Below are positions 8,235-16,191 of a DNA stretch of 20,948 nt, piece by piece. The stretch is from CAZWSE01 sp964636575 (GTDB lineage Bacteria > Pseudomonadota > Alphaproteobacteria > Rhodobacterales > Rhodobacteraceae): NCBI GenBank assembly GCA_964636575.1, contig CAZWSE010000061.1, positions 1 to 20,948 of the forward strand. The letters run 5' to 3'. Numbering within the stretch: the first letter of the stretch is position 1; every line of letters begins with the position of its first letter. The position numbers and the translations under genes were made by a program. Below the pieces are notes generated by a model. The model ran no database searches. It saw nothing but the letters and a program-made list of their open reading frames with translations, and was not told the origin of the DNA.

Positions 8235-8764
8235 CCCTTTACGCCTTGAACGACAAAACACCCAGTGCAGACGCCGACACATGGATCGCCCCTGATGCCA
8301 ATGTCATCGGAGATGTGACCTTGCACGCGGGCGGATCGATCTGGTTCGGCTCAACCCTGCGCGGTGACAATGAACCCATCACCATCGGGGCAGGGACCAA
8401 CGTACAAGAAAACTGCGTCTTTCACTCCGATATTGGCTTTCCTCTGACCATCGGCGTGAACTGCACAATCGGACACAAGGCAATGCTGCACGGCTGCACC
8501 ATTGGCGACAACTCTCTGATCGGGATGGGGGCGACCGTTTTGAACGGCGCAGTGATTGGCAAGAACTGCTTGATCGGGGCCAATGCGCTGATCACAGAAG
8601 GCAAGGTCATCCCCGACGGATCGCTTGTTATGGGCAGCCCCGGTAAAGTCGTGCGCACATTGGACGCGGCCGCGATCCAAGGCCTTACCGCCAGCGCGTT
8701 GCATTACCAAGACAACATGCGCCGCTTTAAGTCCGGCTTGAAACCCGTTGATGTTGCTGGCTAA
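8231..8764 (+). CDS. Gamma-carbonic-anhydrase-family protein (left-handed beta-helix, YrdA/PaaY-like)
   Basis: This 177-residue cytoplasmic protein is a hexapeptide-repeat left-handed beta-helix of the gamma-carbonic-anhydrase superfamily. Repeats such as IGDVTL, IGAGTN, IGHKAM, IGDNSL, IGMGAT and IGKNCL run through the central part. The three expected zinc-ligand histidines are at 65, 82 and 87, and the RGD of the active-site region is at 44-46 with Gln59 in place. The C-terminal helix (HYQDNMRRFKSGL) is typical. Many such proteins have weak or no carbonic anhydrase activity, and some act as acyl-CoA thioesterases, so the reaction is uncertain. It overlaps gmk by 4 bp and phoR by 1 bp, with GAGGAAC as ribosome-binding site. 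Confidence 0.9.
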   Translation: MTLYALNDKTPSADADTWIAPDANVIGDVTLHAGGSIWFGSTLRGDNEPITIGAGTNVQENCVFHSDIGFPLTIGVNCTIGHKAMLHGCTIGDNSLIGMGATVLNGAVIGKNCLIGANALITEGKVIPDGSLVMGSPGKVVRTLDAAAIQGLTASALHYQDNMRRFKSGLKPVDVAG

Positions 8765-9804
8765 TGGCAGATCCGCTGCTGTTTCTTGATGCCTTTCCCT
8801 TGGCGGCCATCGTCGTCGGCACAAACGACCGCATCCTAGAGGCCAACACACAAGCTGAGACATTGCTCGGGCAGGGACTTGTCGGCCGCCATTACGTCAC
8901 AATGCTGCGCCAACCACCGCTACTGGATTGCATTGAGGCAACCCTGCGGGACAAGCGCCCCCGCGAGGAACAATACCTGACCAACGACGGCGCGCAGGAC
9001 ATGACGTACAAGGTCACCTGCCGCTTTGTGGATGCCTTTGGCGGGCTGGATTTCGGAGCCGTAGTGGTCAGTTTTGAAGACCAGACCCCCCTAAAACAAG
9101 CCAACCGAATGCGCCGCGATTTTGTGGCCAATGTCAGCCACGAATTGCGCACACCCTTGACCGCGATGATGGGGTTCATTGAAACACTGCAAGGCCCCGC
9201 GCGCGATGACGCAGCTGCCCGCGACCGGTTTCTGGGGATCATGCAAACCGAAGCCGCACGGATGAACAGGCTTGTCGGCGATCTCTTGTCGCTCAGCCGC
9301 GTGGAAGAGCTTCAACGCCTACGTCCGACCGAAAGCGTGGTCATAACGGACATTCTGACCAGCACGGTGCGCACCCTGTCACAGCTTGCGAAAGACAACG
9401 GGGTTGAGGTCATGATTGATCTGCCGAATGACCCTGTCACGATCACAGGTGATGCAGACCAGTTACGACAGGTCTTCACCAATCTCATCGAAAACGCGCT
9501 GAAGTACGGGGGCTCTGGCGAACGGGTTGATCTAAAGGTTCGCACGTTCGATCAAGACCCAGCCCTGCGCGGCCCATCGGTGCGCGTAGCGGTCACAGAC
9601 CACGGGGCAGGGATCGACCCGCTGCACTTGCCGCGCCTGACCGAACGTTTCTACCGCGCCGATGCGCACCGCAGCCGCGATATGGGCGGTACGGGGCTGG
9701 GCCTCGCGATCGTGAAACACATCCTGAACCGCCACCGCGGACGGCTGCGGGTGGAAAGCGATCTGGGCAAAGGGGCGACCTTTACGGTGATCTTGCCAGC
9801 TTAA
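8764..9804 (+). CDS. phoR: Phosphate-regulon sensor histidine kinase PhoR, without transmembrane segments
   Basis: PhoR autophosphorylates and controls phosphorylation of PhoB when phosphate is low. The 346 residues comprise a PAS domain (about 5-105), a dimerisation/phosphoacceptor helix FVANVSHELRTPLTAMMGF with the phospho-accepting His126, and a catalytic ATPase domain with the N box NLIENALKYG, G1 DHGAGI and G2 GGTGLGLAIVKH. No membrane-spanning segment is visible, unlike E. coli PhoR, so the protein is probably soluble or recruited to the Pst/PhoU complex. The ATG at 8764 overlaps the previous stop (TAATG) and no strong ribosome-binding site is seen, suggesting coupled translation. The PhoR assignment rests on domain order and on the pst-phoU-phoB operon about 1.6 kb away. 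Confidence 0.9.
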   Translation: MADPLLFLDAFPLAAIVVGTNDRILEANTQAETLLGQGLVGRHYVTMLRQPPLLDCIEATLRDKRPREEQYLTNDGAQDMTYKVTCRFVDAFGGLDFGAVVVSFEDQTPLKQANRMRRDFVANVSHELRTPLTAMMGFIETLQGPARDDAAARDRFLGIMQTEAARMNRLVGDLLSLSRVEELQRLRPTESVVITDILTSTVRTLSQLAKDNGVEVMIDLPNDPVTITGDADQLRQVFTNLIENALKYGGSGERVDLKVRTFDQDPALRGPSVRVAVTDHGAGIDPLHLPRLTERFYRADAHRSRDMGGTGLGLAIVKHILNRHRGRLRVESDLGKGATFTVILPA

Positions 9805-9807
9805 CGT

Positions 9808-11178
9808 TCACTCGTCGCAATACACCTTGCTGCGGCTCAAACGCGGTCTCAAAGGGCGATGGCAGGCGCCGACTTTGACATCTGTGTTGGCAATGGCCTT
9901 GCGCAAAAAGGCGCTGTTCTTGTTGGCACCGTAGAAATTGGTGATGTACCGTCCGGCACCCACAGCTTTGGTTTTGCAGTATTCGCGGTTCTTCTGATCA
10001 AAGAACGACAGGACTTCGGTGGCCACATGCCTCTCACACGTGACGACATTGATCGTGTGGTCGCATTTGTTGAAGTAGTCGATAATATTGCGGTCATAGG
10101 TTGAGACCTTAGAGACAACACAGCTTTGCGCGCTGTGTTTGGGCATATTCCGCAGCATTTTCGCACGCGGCGCGACCGTCTTGCGCAAGAAATCTGTAGC
10201 GGCTTTCGATCCGCGTGCAGACGCCGCTTTCAGCAACGGCTCCGCCGCAAGGGTGTCGCGCTTCACCCCTTGGCCCTGCGCAAGCATAAATCCGGCAAGG
10301 TACCCCGAAAACGCATTTCCGGCCCGCGCGCCTTTTGTGGCCGCGTCATAAGCGGCACGAAAGTTCTTCTGGCGCTGACGGTCATTGGGCGTTTTCATCA
10401 CGTAGTAACTGCGGGCAATAATCTCATACCCATTCAGATCACCTGCCTTAACAGCCTTTTGGCCCCAACTGCGCGCACGCACGAGGTTGTACAAAGGTCG
10501 CTTCTTATCGAAATAGATCCACGCAATCTTAAGCTCTGCGCCCGCGATTTTGTGTTTCGCAGCAAGCTCATAGGCCTTAACGGCCTCGGTTAGGTTCGCG
10601 GCCGTGGGCGTTTCAGTCTCGAAAAAATACGCAATGCTCAGGTACAGTTTCGGATTATCACCAGCGAGACGGGCCAGCAGACGGATACCCTCAGCGCGGC
10701 GGGCTTTGGTGTCAGGTGAAAAGGTCAGCGCGAAAGCAGCCCCCTCGTTGCCCATATGCACTCCGGCCTTTGCGGCTTTCATATAGTAGGCATATGCTTT
10801 CGTTCCGTTCTTTGAGAACGTGTAGTGCAAGTATCCCAGCCCCAAATCGCCAAAAGCATAACCTGCATCACTGGCCTCTTGGTACAACCTTGTCGCACGG
10901 GCAACATCCTGTGAAGGGTCCTTCTGGGTCATCAAAACCCGCGCCAATCGGAATTTGTTCTGCGGCGACGGGTCCTTTTCAATCGCTTTCGCACAAACCT
11001 CTATCGCGGCTTTTGTATCGATCTTTTCAAACGCCACGCCGAAGGCCTCACCCTCATGTGACGCTTTTTCCGCTGGATGTGCTGCAAGGCGCGCGCAGGC
11101 GATGCTTGGCGCTTCCGACAGGCATGCTGTCAAAAACGAAGCGCAAAGGCATAGAAATGCAAGTCTGAAAAACAGCAT
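9808..11178 (-). CDS. Sel1-like repeat lipoprotein with cysteine-rich C-terminal domain (function unknown)
   Basis: This 456-residue protein has a lipoprotein signal peptide with lipobox LTAC (residues 16-19), so it should be lipidated at Cys19 and exported. The body (about 60-330) is made of Sel1/TPR-like alpha-helical repeats, for example ATRLYQEASDAGYAFGDLGL, AVKAYELAAKHKIAGAELKI and AAEPLLKAASARGSKAA, which usually mediate protein-protein contacts. The last ~105 residues contain six cysteines (SCVV, KCDH, TCER, YCKT, ACHR, YCDE), suggesting a small disulfide-bonded periplasmic domain that I do not recognise. Only a weak GGA precedes the ATG. It is convergent with phoR (3-bp gap) and divergent from pstS, splitting an otherwise continuous pho locus. 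A role in phosphate stress is possible but unproven. Confidence 0.82.
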   Translation of the reverse strand: MLFFRLAFLCLCASFLTACLSEAPSIACARLAAHPAEKASHEGEAFGVAFEKIDTKAAIEVCAKAIEKDPSPQNKFRLARVLMTQKDPSQDVARATRLYQEASDAGYAFGDLGLGYLHYTFSKNGTKAYAYYMKAAKAGVHMGNEGAAFALTFSPDTKARRAEGIRLLARLAGDNPKLYLSIAYFFETETPTAANLTEAVKAYELAAKHKIAGAELKIAWIYFDKKRPLYNLVRARSWGQKAVKAGDLNGYEIIARSYYVMKTPNDRQRQKNFRAAYDAATKGARAGNAFSGYLAGFMLAQGQGVKRDTLAAEPLLKAASARGSKAATDFLRKTVAPRAKMLRNMPKHSAQSCVVSKVSTYDRNIIDYFNKCDHTINVVTCERHVATEVLSFFDQKNREYCKTKAVGAGRYITNFYGANKNSAFLRKAIANTDVKVGACHRPLRPRLSRSKVYCDE

Positions 11179-11286
11179 AAATCAAATCGGTCCGTGCAAT
11201 CTGCAACCACTCTATGCGATCCACCAGACAAGCCAAGTCAAAACAGAACTCTCAAAAAAACAGGCAAAATGACCGTCCAGGCCACG

Positions 11287-11326
11287 CTGTCATAAAACGG
11301 TTACATAACTGTCACAAAAGTCTTAA
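11287..11326 (+). promoter_or_regulatory. Tandem Pho box (PhoB binding sites) upstream of pstS
   Basis: Four 7-bp units spaced by AT-rich 4-bp linkers are present: CTGTCAT (11287-11293), CGGTTAC (11298-11304), CTGTCAC (11309-11315) and GTCTTAA (11320-11326). The linkers are AAAA, ATAA and AAAA. Two units match the classical E. coli consensus CTGTCAT/C and the 11-bp period is exact, so two PhoB dimers could bind side by side. The block ends 75 bp before the pstS ATG. I see no convincing -35 (normally replaced by the Pho box) and only a poor -10 downstream. It also lies 109 bp upstream of the divergent lipoprotein gene. Confidence 0.9.
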
Positions 11327-11401
11327 CCGAGTCGCCTAGGCACCCCACAAGGCCATCATGGGGGTGGCCGGACATAAAAGACCACGAAACAGGAGACACC
11401 T

Positions 11402-12442
11402 ATGTCGTTCGTGAAACTCACCACATCCGCTTTGGCGATTGCCGCCGTTTCTGCCACGTCCGCGGCCGCGCGTGATCAAGTGCAGGTTGCTGGATCGTCC
11501 ACAGTGCTGCCATACGCCTCTATCGTCGCAGAAGCCTTCGGTGAAAACTTCGACTTCCCGACACCTGTTGTTGAATCCGGCGGCTCCTCTGCGGGTCTCA
11601 AGCGGTTTTGCCAAGGCGTCGGCACCGAGCACACAGACATTGCCAACGCATCCCGCCAAATCCGCGAAAAAGAGATCAAAGCCTGTGCCGAAAACGGCGT
11701 GACCGACATCATCGAAGTGCGCATCGGCTATGACGGCATTGTCTTTGCAAGCCAGTTCGATGGTCCCGCCTACACAGCCTTTTCGCAATCCGACATCTTC
11801 AACGCATTGGCGCCAAAGGTGATGGTAGACGGCGCGCTGGTCGACAACCCTTACACCAAATGGTCCGACTTCAACGCAGATCTGCCAGACGAAGAAATTC
11901 TGGCCTTCATCCCCGGTACCAAACACGGCACCCGCGAAGTCTTTGAAGAAAAAGTTGTCGCCGCAGGCTGCGAAGCGACGGGCGCCCATGATGCCATGAT
12001 CGCCGCGGGCATGTCCGAAGATGAAGCCGAAGACGCCTGCTTGGCTGTCCGCTCTGACGGGCGGTCCGTGGATATCGACGGCGATTACACCGAAACACTG
12101 GCCTCTATTGATGCAAACGCAAATGCAATCGGCGTGTTTGGTTTGGCCTTTTATGAAAACAACACCGACAAACTGAAAGTGGCGACAATGGGCGGCGTTG
12201 AGCCAACCACTGAATCCATCGCAGCCGGTGAATACCCTGTGTCGCGCCCGTTGTATTTCTATGTGAAGAAAGCCCACATCGGCGTGATCCCGGGCCTGAA
12301 AGAATACGCTGAGTTCTTCGTCGCGGATGAAATCGCAGGTGAAGATGGCCCACTGGCCGAGTACGGCCTTGTATCCGATCCAGAGCTGGCAGATACGCAA
12401 TCTGCAATCTCTGACGAAGTGACAATGGGCGGCGGCAGCTAA
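11402..12442 (+). CDS. pstS: Phosphate ABC transporter periplasmic substrate-binding protein PstS
   Basis: PstS binds inorganic phosphate in the periplasm with high affinity and delivers it to PstCA. The 346-residue precursor has a signal peptide (about residues 1-23, ending TSAAA-RDQ). Phosphate-binding landmarks follow: VAGSSTVLPYA, the ESGGSSAGLKRFC segment, TDIANASRQIREKE and IPGTKHGTREVFEEK. A C-terminal FYVKKAHIGVIPGL stretch and the late EYGLVSD are typical of the alphaproteobacterial branch. AGGAG precedes the ATG. It is the first gene of the pst operon, directly behind the Pho boxes, and a stable hairpin follows it. Confidence 0.96.
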   Translation: MSFVKLTTSALAIAAVSATSAAARDQVQVAGSSTVLPYASIVAEAFGENFDFPTPVVESGGSSAGLKRFCQGVGTEHTDIANASRQIREKEIKACAENGVTDIIEVRIGYDGIVFASQFDGPAYTAFSQSDIFNALAPKVMVDGALVDNPYTKWSDFNADLPDEEILAFIPGTKHGTREVFEEKVVAAGCEATGAHDAMIAAGMSEDEAEDACLAVRSDGRSVDIDGDYTETLASIDANANAIGVFGLAFYENNTDKLKVATMGGVEPTTESIAAGEYPVSRPLYFYVKKAHIGVIPGLKEYAEFFVADEIAGEDGPLAEYGLVSDPELADTQSAISDEVTMGGGS

Positions 12443-12443
12443 G

Positions 12444-12464
12444 CTGTTCCTCCGCTTCGAACAG
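12444..12464 (+). terminator. Small hairpin immediately after pstS
   Basis: CTGTTC (12444-12449) and GAACAG (12459-12464) form a 6-bp stem directly after the pstS stop, followed by TAAAAT. Alone it is too weak for a terminator, but it may add to the larger hairpin downstream. Confidence 0.3.
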
Positions 12465-12477
12465 TAAAATCAGTTTT

Positions 12478-12500
12478 GGGCGGCGGACAGATCGCCGCCC
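12478..12500 (+). terminator. Stable pstS-pstC intercistronic hairpin
   Basis: GGGCGGCG (12478-12485) and CGCCGCCC (12493-12500) form a perfect 8-bp GC stem with a 7-nt loop. It is followed by GATTTAC, not a proper T run. This favours a role in mRNA 3'-end protection or partial attenuation, which would give more PstS than the downstream PstC, PstA and PstB. Confidence 0.65.
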
Positions 12501-12551
12501 GATTTACACCAAAGCGCACAAGCGCAACTGCGGAATTAGGTTGGGGGATCT

Positions 12552-14024
12552 ATGCCTGTACTTTGGCTCACACTGCTGGTTCTCGCCATCGCAATCGCAG
12601 GCTACAGCCTCGGGCGCAGACGTGCCCTTGCCAGCGCAGACGGTGACCGCAGAAACTTACATTCCTTACCCATCTACTACGGCACAAATGTCTTTCTGAA
12701 AACGGCCGTACCGGGCCTTGGCCTTTTGATCCTCTGGTTGCTCGTGCAGCCCTTGGTCTTGCAAAACCAAGTGTCCAAGATGATCCCTCCAAGTGAAATC
12801 GCCGAAGGCTCGACCCTCGGGCTGGTCATGTCCGAGGTCCGCCGCACCGCAGACGGCTTGGACAACGCCGTTGCAAATGGGGCCATCGACAAAAACACCG
12901 CAACCGATGGCCAGATTGATCTCGACGACATCACCGCTCAGCTGAAAGACGCAGGGCAGGTGGTCACAGCAAGCATCACGCGGCCTGTCTTGCTTGCCGC
13001 GCAGGCGTATCGGCAAAAGGCCAATACGTCTAAAACCCTGATGACCATAGCTGTTCTTGTTGTCGCCATCGCGGGCTGTCTTTGGGCTTTGGCTCAAACC
13101 AACAAGGTCTACCGCGCCCGCAATGTGGTCGAACAAGGGGTGCTTGCGATCCTGATCTCCGCCGCCTCGGTCGCCATTTTAACCACCATCGGCATCATCC
13201 TTTCACTGGTGTTCAACACCGTTGAGTTTTTCAAACTCTATCCCGCAATCGACTTTTTCACCCTGTTGGAATGGGCGCCCAGCTTTTCCGGCCGTGGCGG
13301 GGCCTCGGCCCTTGGTATTTTGCCGCTGCTCTGGGGCACGCTCTATATTTCATTCGTGGCCTTGCTGGTCGCCGTGCCCATCGGGCTGTTCGCTGCCGTG
13401 TACCTGTCGGAATACGCAGGCCCCAAACTACGCGGCGTAGCCAAGCCATTGCTCGAAATCCTCGCGGGTATTCCGACAATCGTCTACGGGCTGTTTGCGC
13501 TTCTCACCATCGGCCCGCTGCTGATGTCCGTGTTCGGATCAGAAGGCACAGGCTGGATGGGTGGCGGTCGGTCAGTAATGACCGCAGGCATCGCGATGGG
13601 CATCATGTTGATCCCCTTTGTCAGCTCGCTCAGCGATGACATCATCAACGCGGTCCCCCAAGCCATGCGCGACGGCTCATACGGGCTGGGGGCGACCAAG
13701 TCTGAAACCATCAAACAAGTGGTATTACCCGCAGCCTTGCCAGGCATCGTCGGGGCGATCCTTCTGGCCGCAAGCCGTGCAATTGGTGAGACCATGATCG
13801 TTGTGCTTGGGGCAGGGGCCGCAGCCCGCCTGTCACTGAACCCCTTTGAAGCCATGACAACCGTCACCGCCAAGATCGTCAGCCAGCTCACAGGCGACAG
13901 CGATTTCGCCTCACCCGAAGCACTTGTCGCCTTCTCACTGGGGATCACGCTCTTTGTGCTGACCTTGGCCTTGAACGTCTTCGCGCTCTACATCGTGCGC
14001 AAATATCGGGAGCAATACGATTGA
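12552..14024 (+). CDS. pstC: Phosphate ABC transporter permease PstC
   Basis: PstC is one of the two inner-membrane permease subunits of the high-affinity phosphate importer. The 490-residue product is longer than E. coli PstC because of an N-terminal extension with membrane segments at about 3-20 and 50-72 and a hydrophilic stretch between. The conserved permease core (about 240-490) contains ILAGIPTIVYGLFALLTIGP, a PQAMRDGSYGLGATKSET coupling loop for the ATPase, and SRAIGETMIVVLGAGAAAR, a PstC hallmark. GGGGGA precedes the ATG. The TGA stop (14022-14024) overlaps the pstA start. Confidence 0.94.
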   Translation: MPVLWLTLLVLAIAIAGYSLGRRRALASADGDRRNLHSLPIYYGTNVFLKTAVPGLGLLILWLLVQPLVLQNQVSKMIPPSEIAEGSTLGLVMSEVRRTADGLDNAVANGAIDKNTATDGQIDLDDITAQLKDAGQVVTASITRPVLLAAQAYRQKANTSKTLMTIAVLVVAIAGCLWALAQTNKVYRARNVVEQGVLAILISAASVAILTTIGIILSLVFNTVEFFKLYPAIDFFTLLEWAPSFSGRGGASALGILPLLWGTLYISFVALLVAVPIGLFAAVYLSEYAGPKLRGVAKPLLEILAGIPTIVYGLFALLTIGPLLMSVFGSEGTGWMGGGRSVMTAGIAMGIMLIPFVSSLSDDIINAVPQAMRDGSYGLGATKSETIKQVVLPAALPGIVGAILLAASRAIGETMIVVLGAGAAARLSLNPFEAMTTVTAKIVSQLTGDSDFASPEALVAFSLGITLFVLTLALNVFALYIVRKYREQYD

Positions 14025-15376
14025 CCAACGCTAGCACACCTCCCGCAGCCAAGACGCGCCGCCATGCGTCCCTGACGGTACAAGACAAACGCACCAAAAA
14101 ACGCGCCGCCGCGGAAAAGCGGTTTCGGGCCTACGGTCTGACCGCCATCGGCATCGGCGTTCTGTTCCTGATCGTTCTGCTGACCGCCATCATCTCCAAC
14201 GGCACAGGCGCATTCACGCAGACCTTCGTGAATGTGCCCGTCTATCTGGATCCGGCAAAGCTCGACAAAAAGGGCAATGGCAATATCGACGACATCAAGA
14301 AGGTCTCGACCTTCGGATATAATCCGCTGGTGCAAAAGGCCGTCCTCAAACAGGTGGAAGACGCCGGCATTGAGACGCCCTTGAAGAAATCCAAAGAAAT
14401 GAAAGCGCTGATTTCAGCCTCCGCCGCCGCGCAAATCCGCGACACAGTCATCGCCAACCCCAGCCTGATCGGCGAAACGGTTGAATTCCGGCTGCTGGCC
14501 TCAAGCCGTGTCGATGGATACCTCAAAGGGCGGGTGCAACGCGAAGACGTCGCCCGCGACAAAAACATCGACGCCGAACACCTTGATCTCGTAGATGCGC
14601 TGCGCGACCAAGGGGTCATCAAGAAAACCTTCAATCTGGCCTTCATCACCGGCGCAGATGCCTCCGAAAGCCGCCCCGAACAGGCAGGGCTTGGCGTCTC
14701 TATGCTGGGGTCGTTCTTCATGATGTTCGTGGTGCTGGTGCTGGCTCTCCCCATCGGGGTCGCGGCCTCGATCTACCTGGAAGAATTCGCACCCAAGAAC
14801 CGGTTCACAGACCTGATTGAGGTGAACATATCCAACCTTGCAGCGGTGCCATCGATTGTCTTTGGTATTCTGGGTCTGGCGGTCTTCATCCAGTTCATGC
14901 ACCTGCCGCAATCGGCACCTTTGGTCGGGGGCTTGGTGCTAACGCTGATGACATTGCCAACGATCATCATCTCGACACGGGCGTCCCTGCAATCCGTACC
15001 CCCCTCTATCCGCGACGCGGCCCTTGGGGTCGGGGCCTCCAAAATGCAGGCCGTCTTCCACCACGTGCTGCCCTTGGCCGCCCCCGGCATCCTAACAGGC
15101 ACAATCATCGGGTTGGCGCAGGCCTTGGGGGAAACGGCACCGCTGCTGCTGATCGGGATGGTCGGCTACATCGCCTCAAACGCCCCCGACGGGATCGCAT
15201 CTGGGCTGCTGGATCCAAACTCGGCCATGCCTGCACAGATCTACGAATGGGCGAAACGGGCCGATCCAGCCTATTATGAACGGGCATGGGGCGGCATTAT
15301 CATTTTGCTGGTGTTTCTGATAACCATGAACACCATTGCCGTGCTCCTGCGGCGCCGGTTCGAACGCCGCTGGTAG
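14021..15376 (+). CDS. pstA: Phosphate ABC transporter permease PstA, TTG start
   Basis: PstA is the second inner-membrane permease subunit of the phosphate importer. The 451 residues begin with a basic cytoplasmic tail, one membrane segment (about 38-60) and a hydrophilic region of about 150 residues (the DUF3333-type extension found in alphaproteobacterial PstA). The permease core follows, with NISNLAAVPSIVFGILGLAV, the coupling loop IRDAALGVGASKMQAVFHHV and QALGETAPLLLIGMVGY. The start is read as TTG at 14021, overlapping the pstC stop as TTGA; GGGAG lies about 8 nt upstream and no better ATG exists nearby. pstB follows 13 bp after the stop. Confidence 0.93.
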   Translation: MTNASTPPAAKTRRHASLTVQDKRTKKRAAAEKRFRAYGLTAIGIGVLFLIVLLTAIISNGTGAFTQTFVNVPVYLDPAKLDKKGNGNIDDIKKVSTFGYNPLVQKAVLKQVEDAGIETPLKKSKEMKALISASAAAQIRDTVIANPSLIGETVEFRLLASSRVDGYLKGRVQREDVARDKNIDAEHLDLVDALRDQGVIKKTFNLAFITGADASESRPEQAGLGVSMLGSFFMMFVVLVLALPIGVAASIYLEEFAPKNRFTDLIEVNISNLAAVPSIVFGILGLAVFIQFMHLPQSAPLVGGLVLTLMTLPTIIISTRASLQSVPPSIRDAALGVGASKMQAVFHHVLPLAAPGILTGTIIGLAQALGETAPLLLIGMVGYIASNAPDGIASGLLDPNSAMPAQIYEWAKRADPAYYERAWGGIIILLVFLITMNTIAVLLRRRFERRW

Positions 15377-15389
15377 GGAAACGACGACG

Positions 15390-16187
15390 ATGGACGATCT
15401 AAGAATTGTGGAGAGAACAGTGGACACCAATACCGTCAAAATCTCGGCGCGGGATGTGCAGGTCTATTACGCAGACAACCACGCCATCAAGGACGTGAAT
15501 GTCGATATCGAAGACAAGACCGTGACCGCCTTCATCGGGCCATCGGGCTGCGGGAAATCGACCTTTCTGCGCTGTATCAACCGGATGAACGACACCATTG
15601 ATATCTGTCGGGTCTCGGGCGATATCCTGATTGACGGGGAAGACATCTATGACCGCGCGGTTGATCCGGTGCAACTGCGGGCCAAGGTCGGGATGGTGTT
15701 CCAAAAACCGAACCCCTTCCCGAAGTCGATCTTTGACAACGTAGCCTACGGGCCGAAAATCCACGGGCTGGCCAAAAACAAGGCCGATCTGGACGGCATC
15801 GTCGAAAACGCCCTGCGCAGTGCAGCGCTCTGGGATGAGGTCAAAGACAGGCTCGACGCACCGGGCACGGGGCTGTCTGGCGGGCAACAACAACGGCTCT
15901 GCATTGCACGCGCCGTGGCCACAGAACCCGAAGTGCTTTTGATGGACGAACCCTGCTCGGCCCTTGACCCGATTGCAACGGCACAAGTCGAAGAACTGAT
16001 CGATGATCTGCGGCAAAACTATTCGGTCGTGATCGTCACACACTCCATGCAGCAGGCAGCGCGGGTCAGCCAGAAAACGGCCTTCTTCCACCTCGGCAAT
16101 CTGGTTGAGTTTGGGGAAACAGGGACGATCTTTACCAACCCCGTGGACCCACGCACAGAAAGCTACATCACAGGACGGATTGGATAA
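15390..16187 (+). CDS. pstB: Phosphate ABC transporter ATP-binding protein PstB
   Basis: PstB hydrolyses ATP to drive phosphate import and is the likely contact point for PhoU signalling. The 265-residue product has Walker A GPSGCGKST (50-58), the Q-loop region VGMVFQKPNPFPKSIFDNVA, the signature LSGGQQQRLCIARA and Walker B LLMDEPCSALDPIA, followed by the H-loop IVTHSMQQAARVS. QKPNPFPKSI and the CRVSGDILIDGEDIYD segment are specific to PstB. The frame is open from 15336, but the ATG at 15390 gives the usual N-terminus, lies just after the pstA stop and has AGGGAA about 10 nt upstream. Four bases separate its stop from the phoU start. Confidence 0.97.
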   Translation: MDDLRIVERTVDTNTVKISARDVQVYYADNHAIKDVNVDIEDKTVTAFIGPSGCGKSTFLRCINRMNDTIDICRVSGDILIDGEDIYDRAVDPVQLRAKVGMVFQKPNPFPKSIFDNVAYGPKIHGLAKNKADLDGIVENALRSAALWDEVKDRLDAPGTGLSGGQQQRLCIARAVATEPEVLLMDEPCSALDPIATAQVEELIDDLRQNYSVVIVTHSMQQAARVSQKTAFFHLGNLVEFGETGTIFTNPVDPRTESYITGRIG

Positions 16188-16191
16188 CGCT

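Noticed and set aside
11336..12400. Minus-strand open frame of 354 codons opposite pstS
   Set aside because: It lies entirely over pstS or its leader, has no domain or ribosome-binding site that supports it, and its residue composition fits a shadow of pstS.
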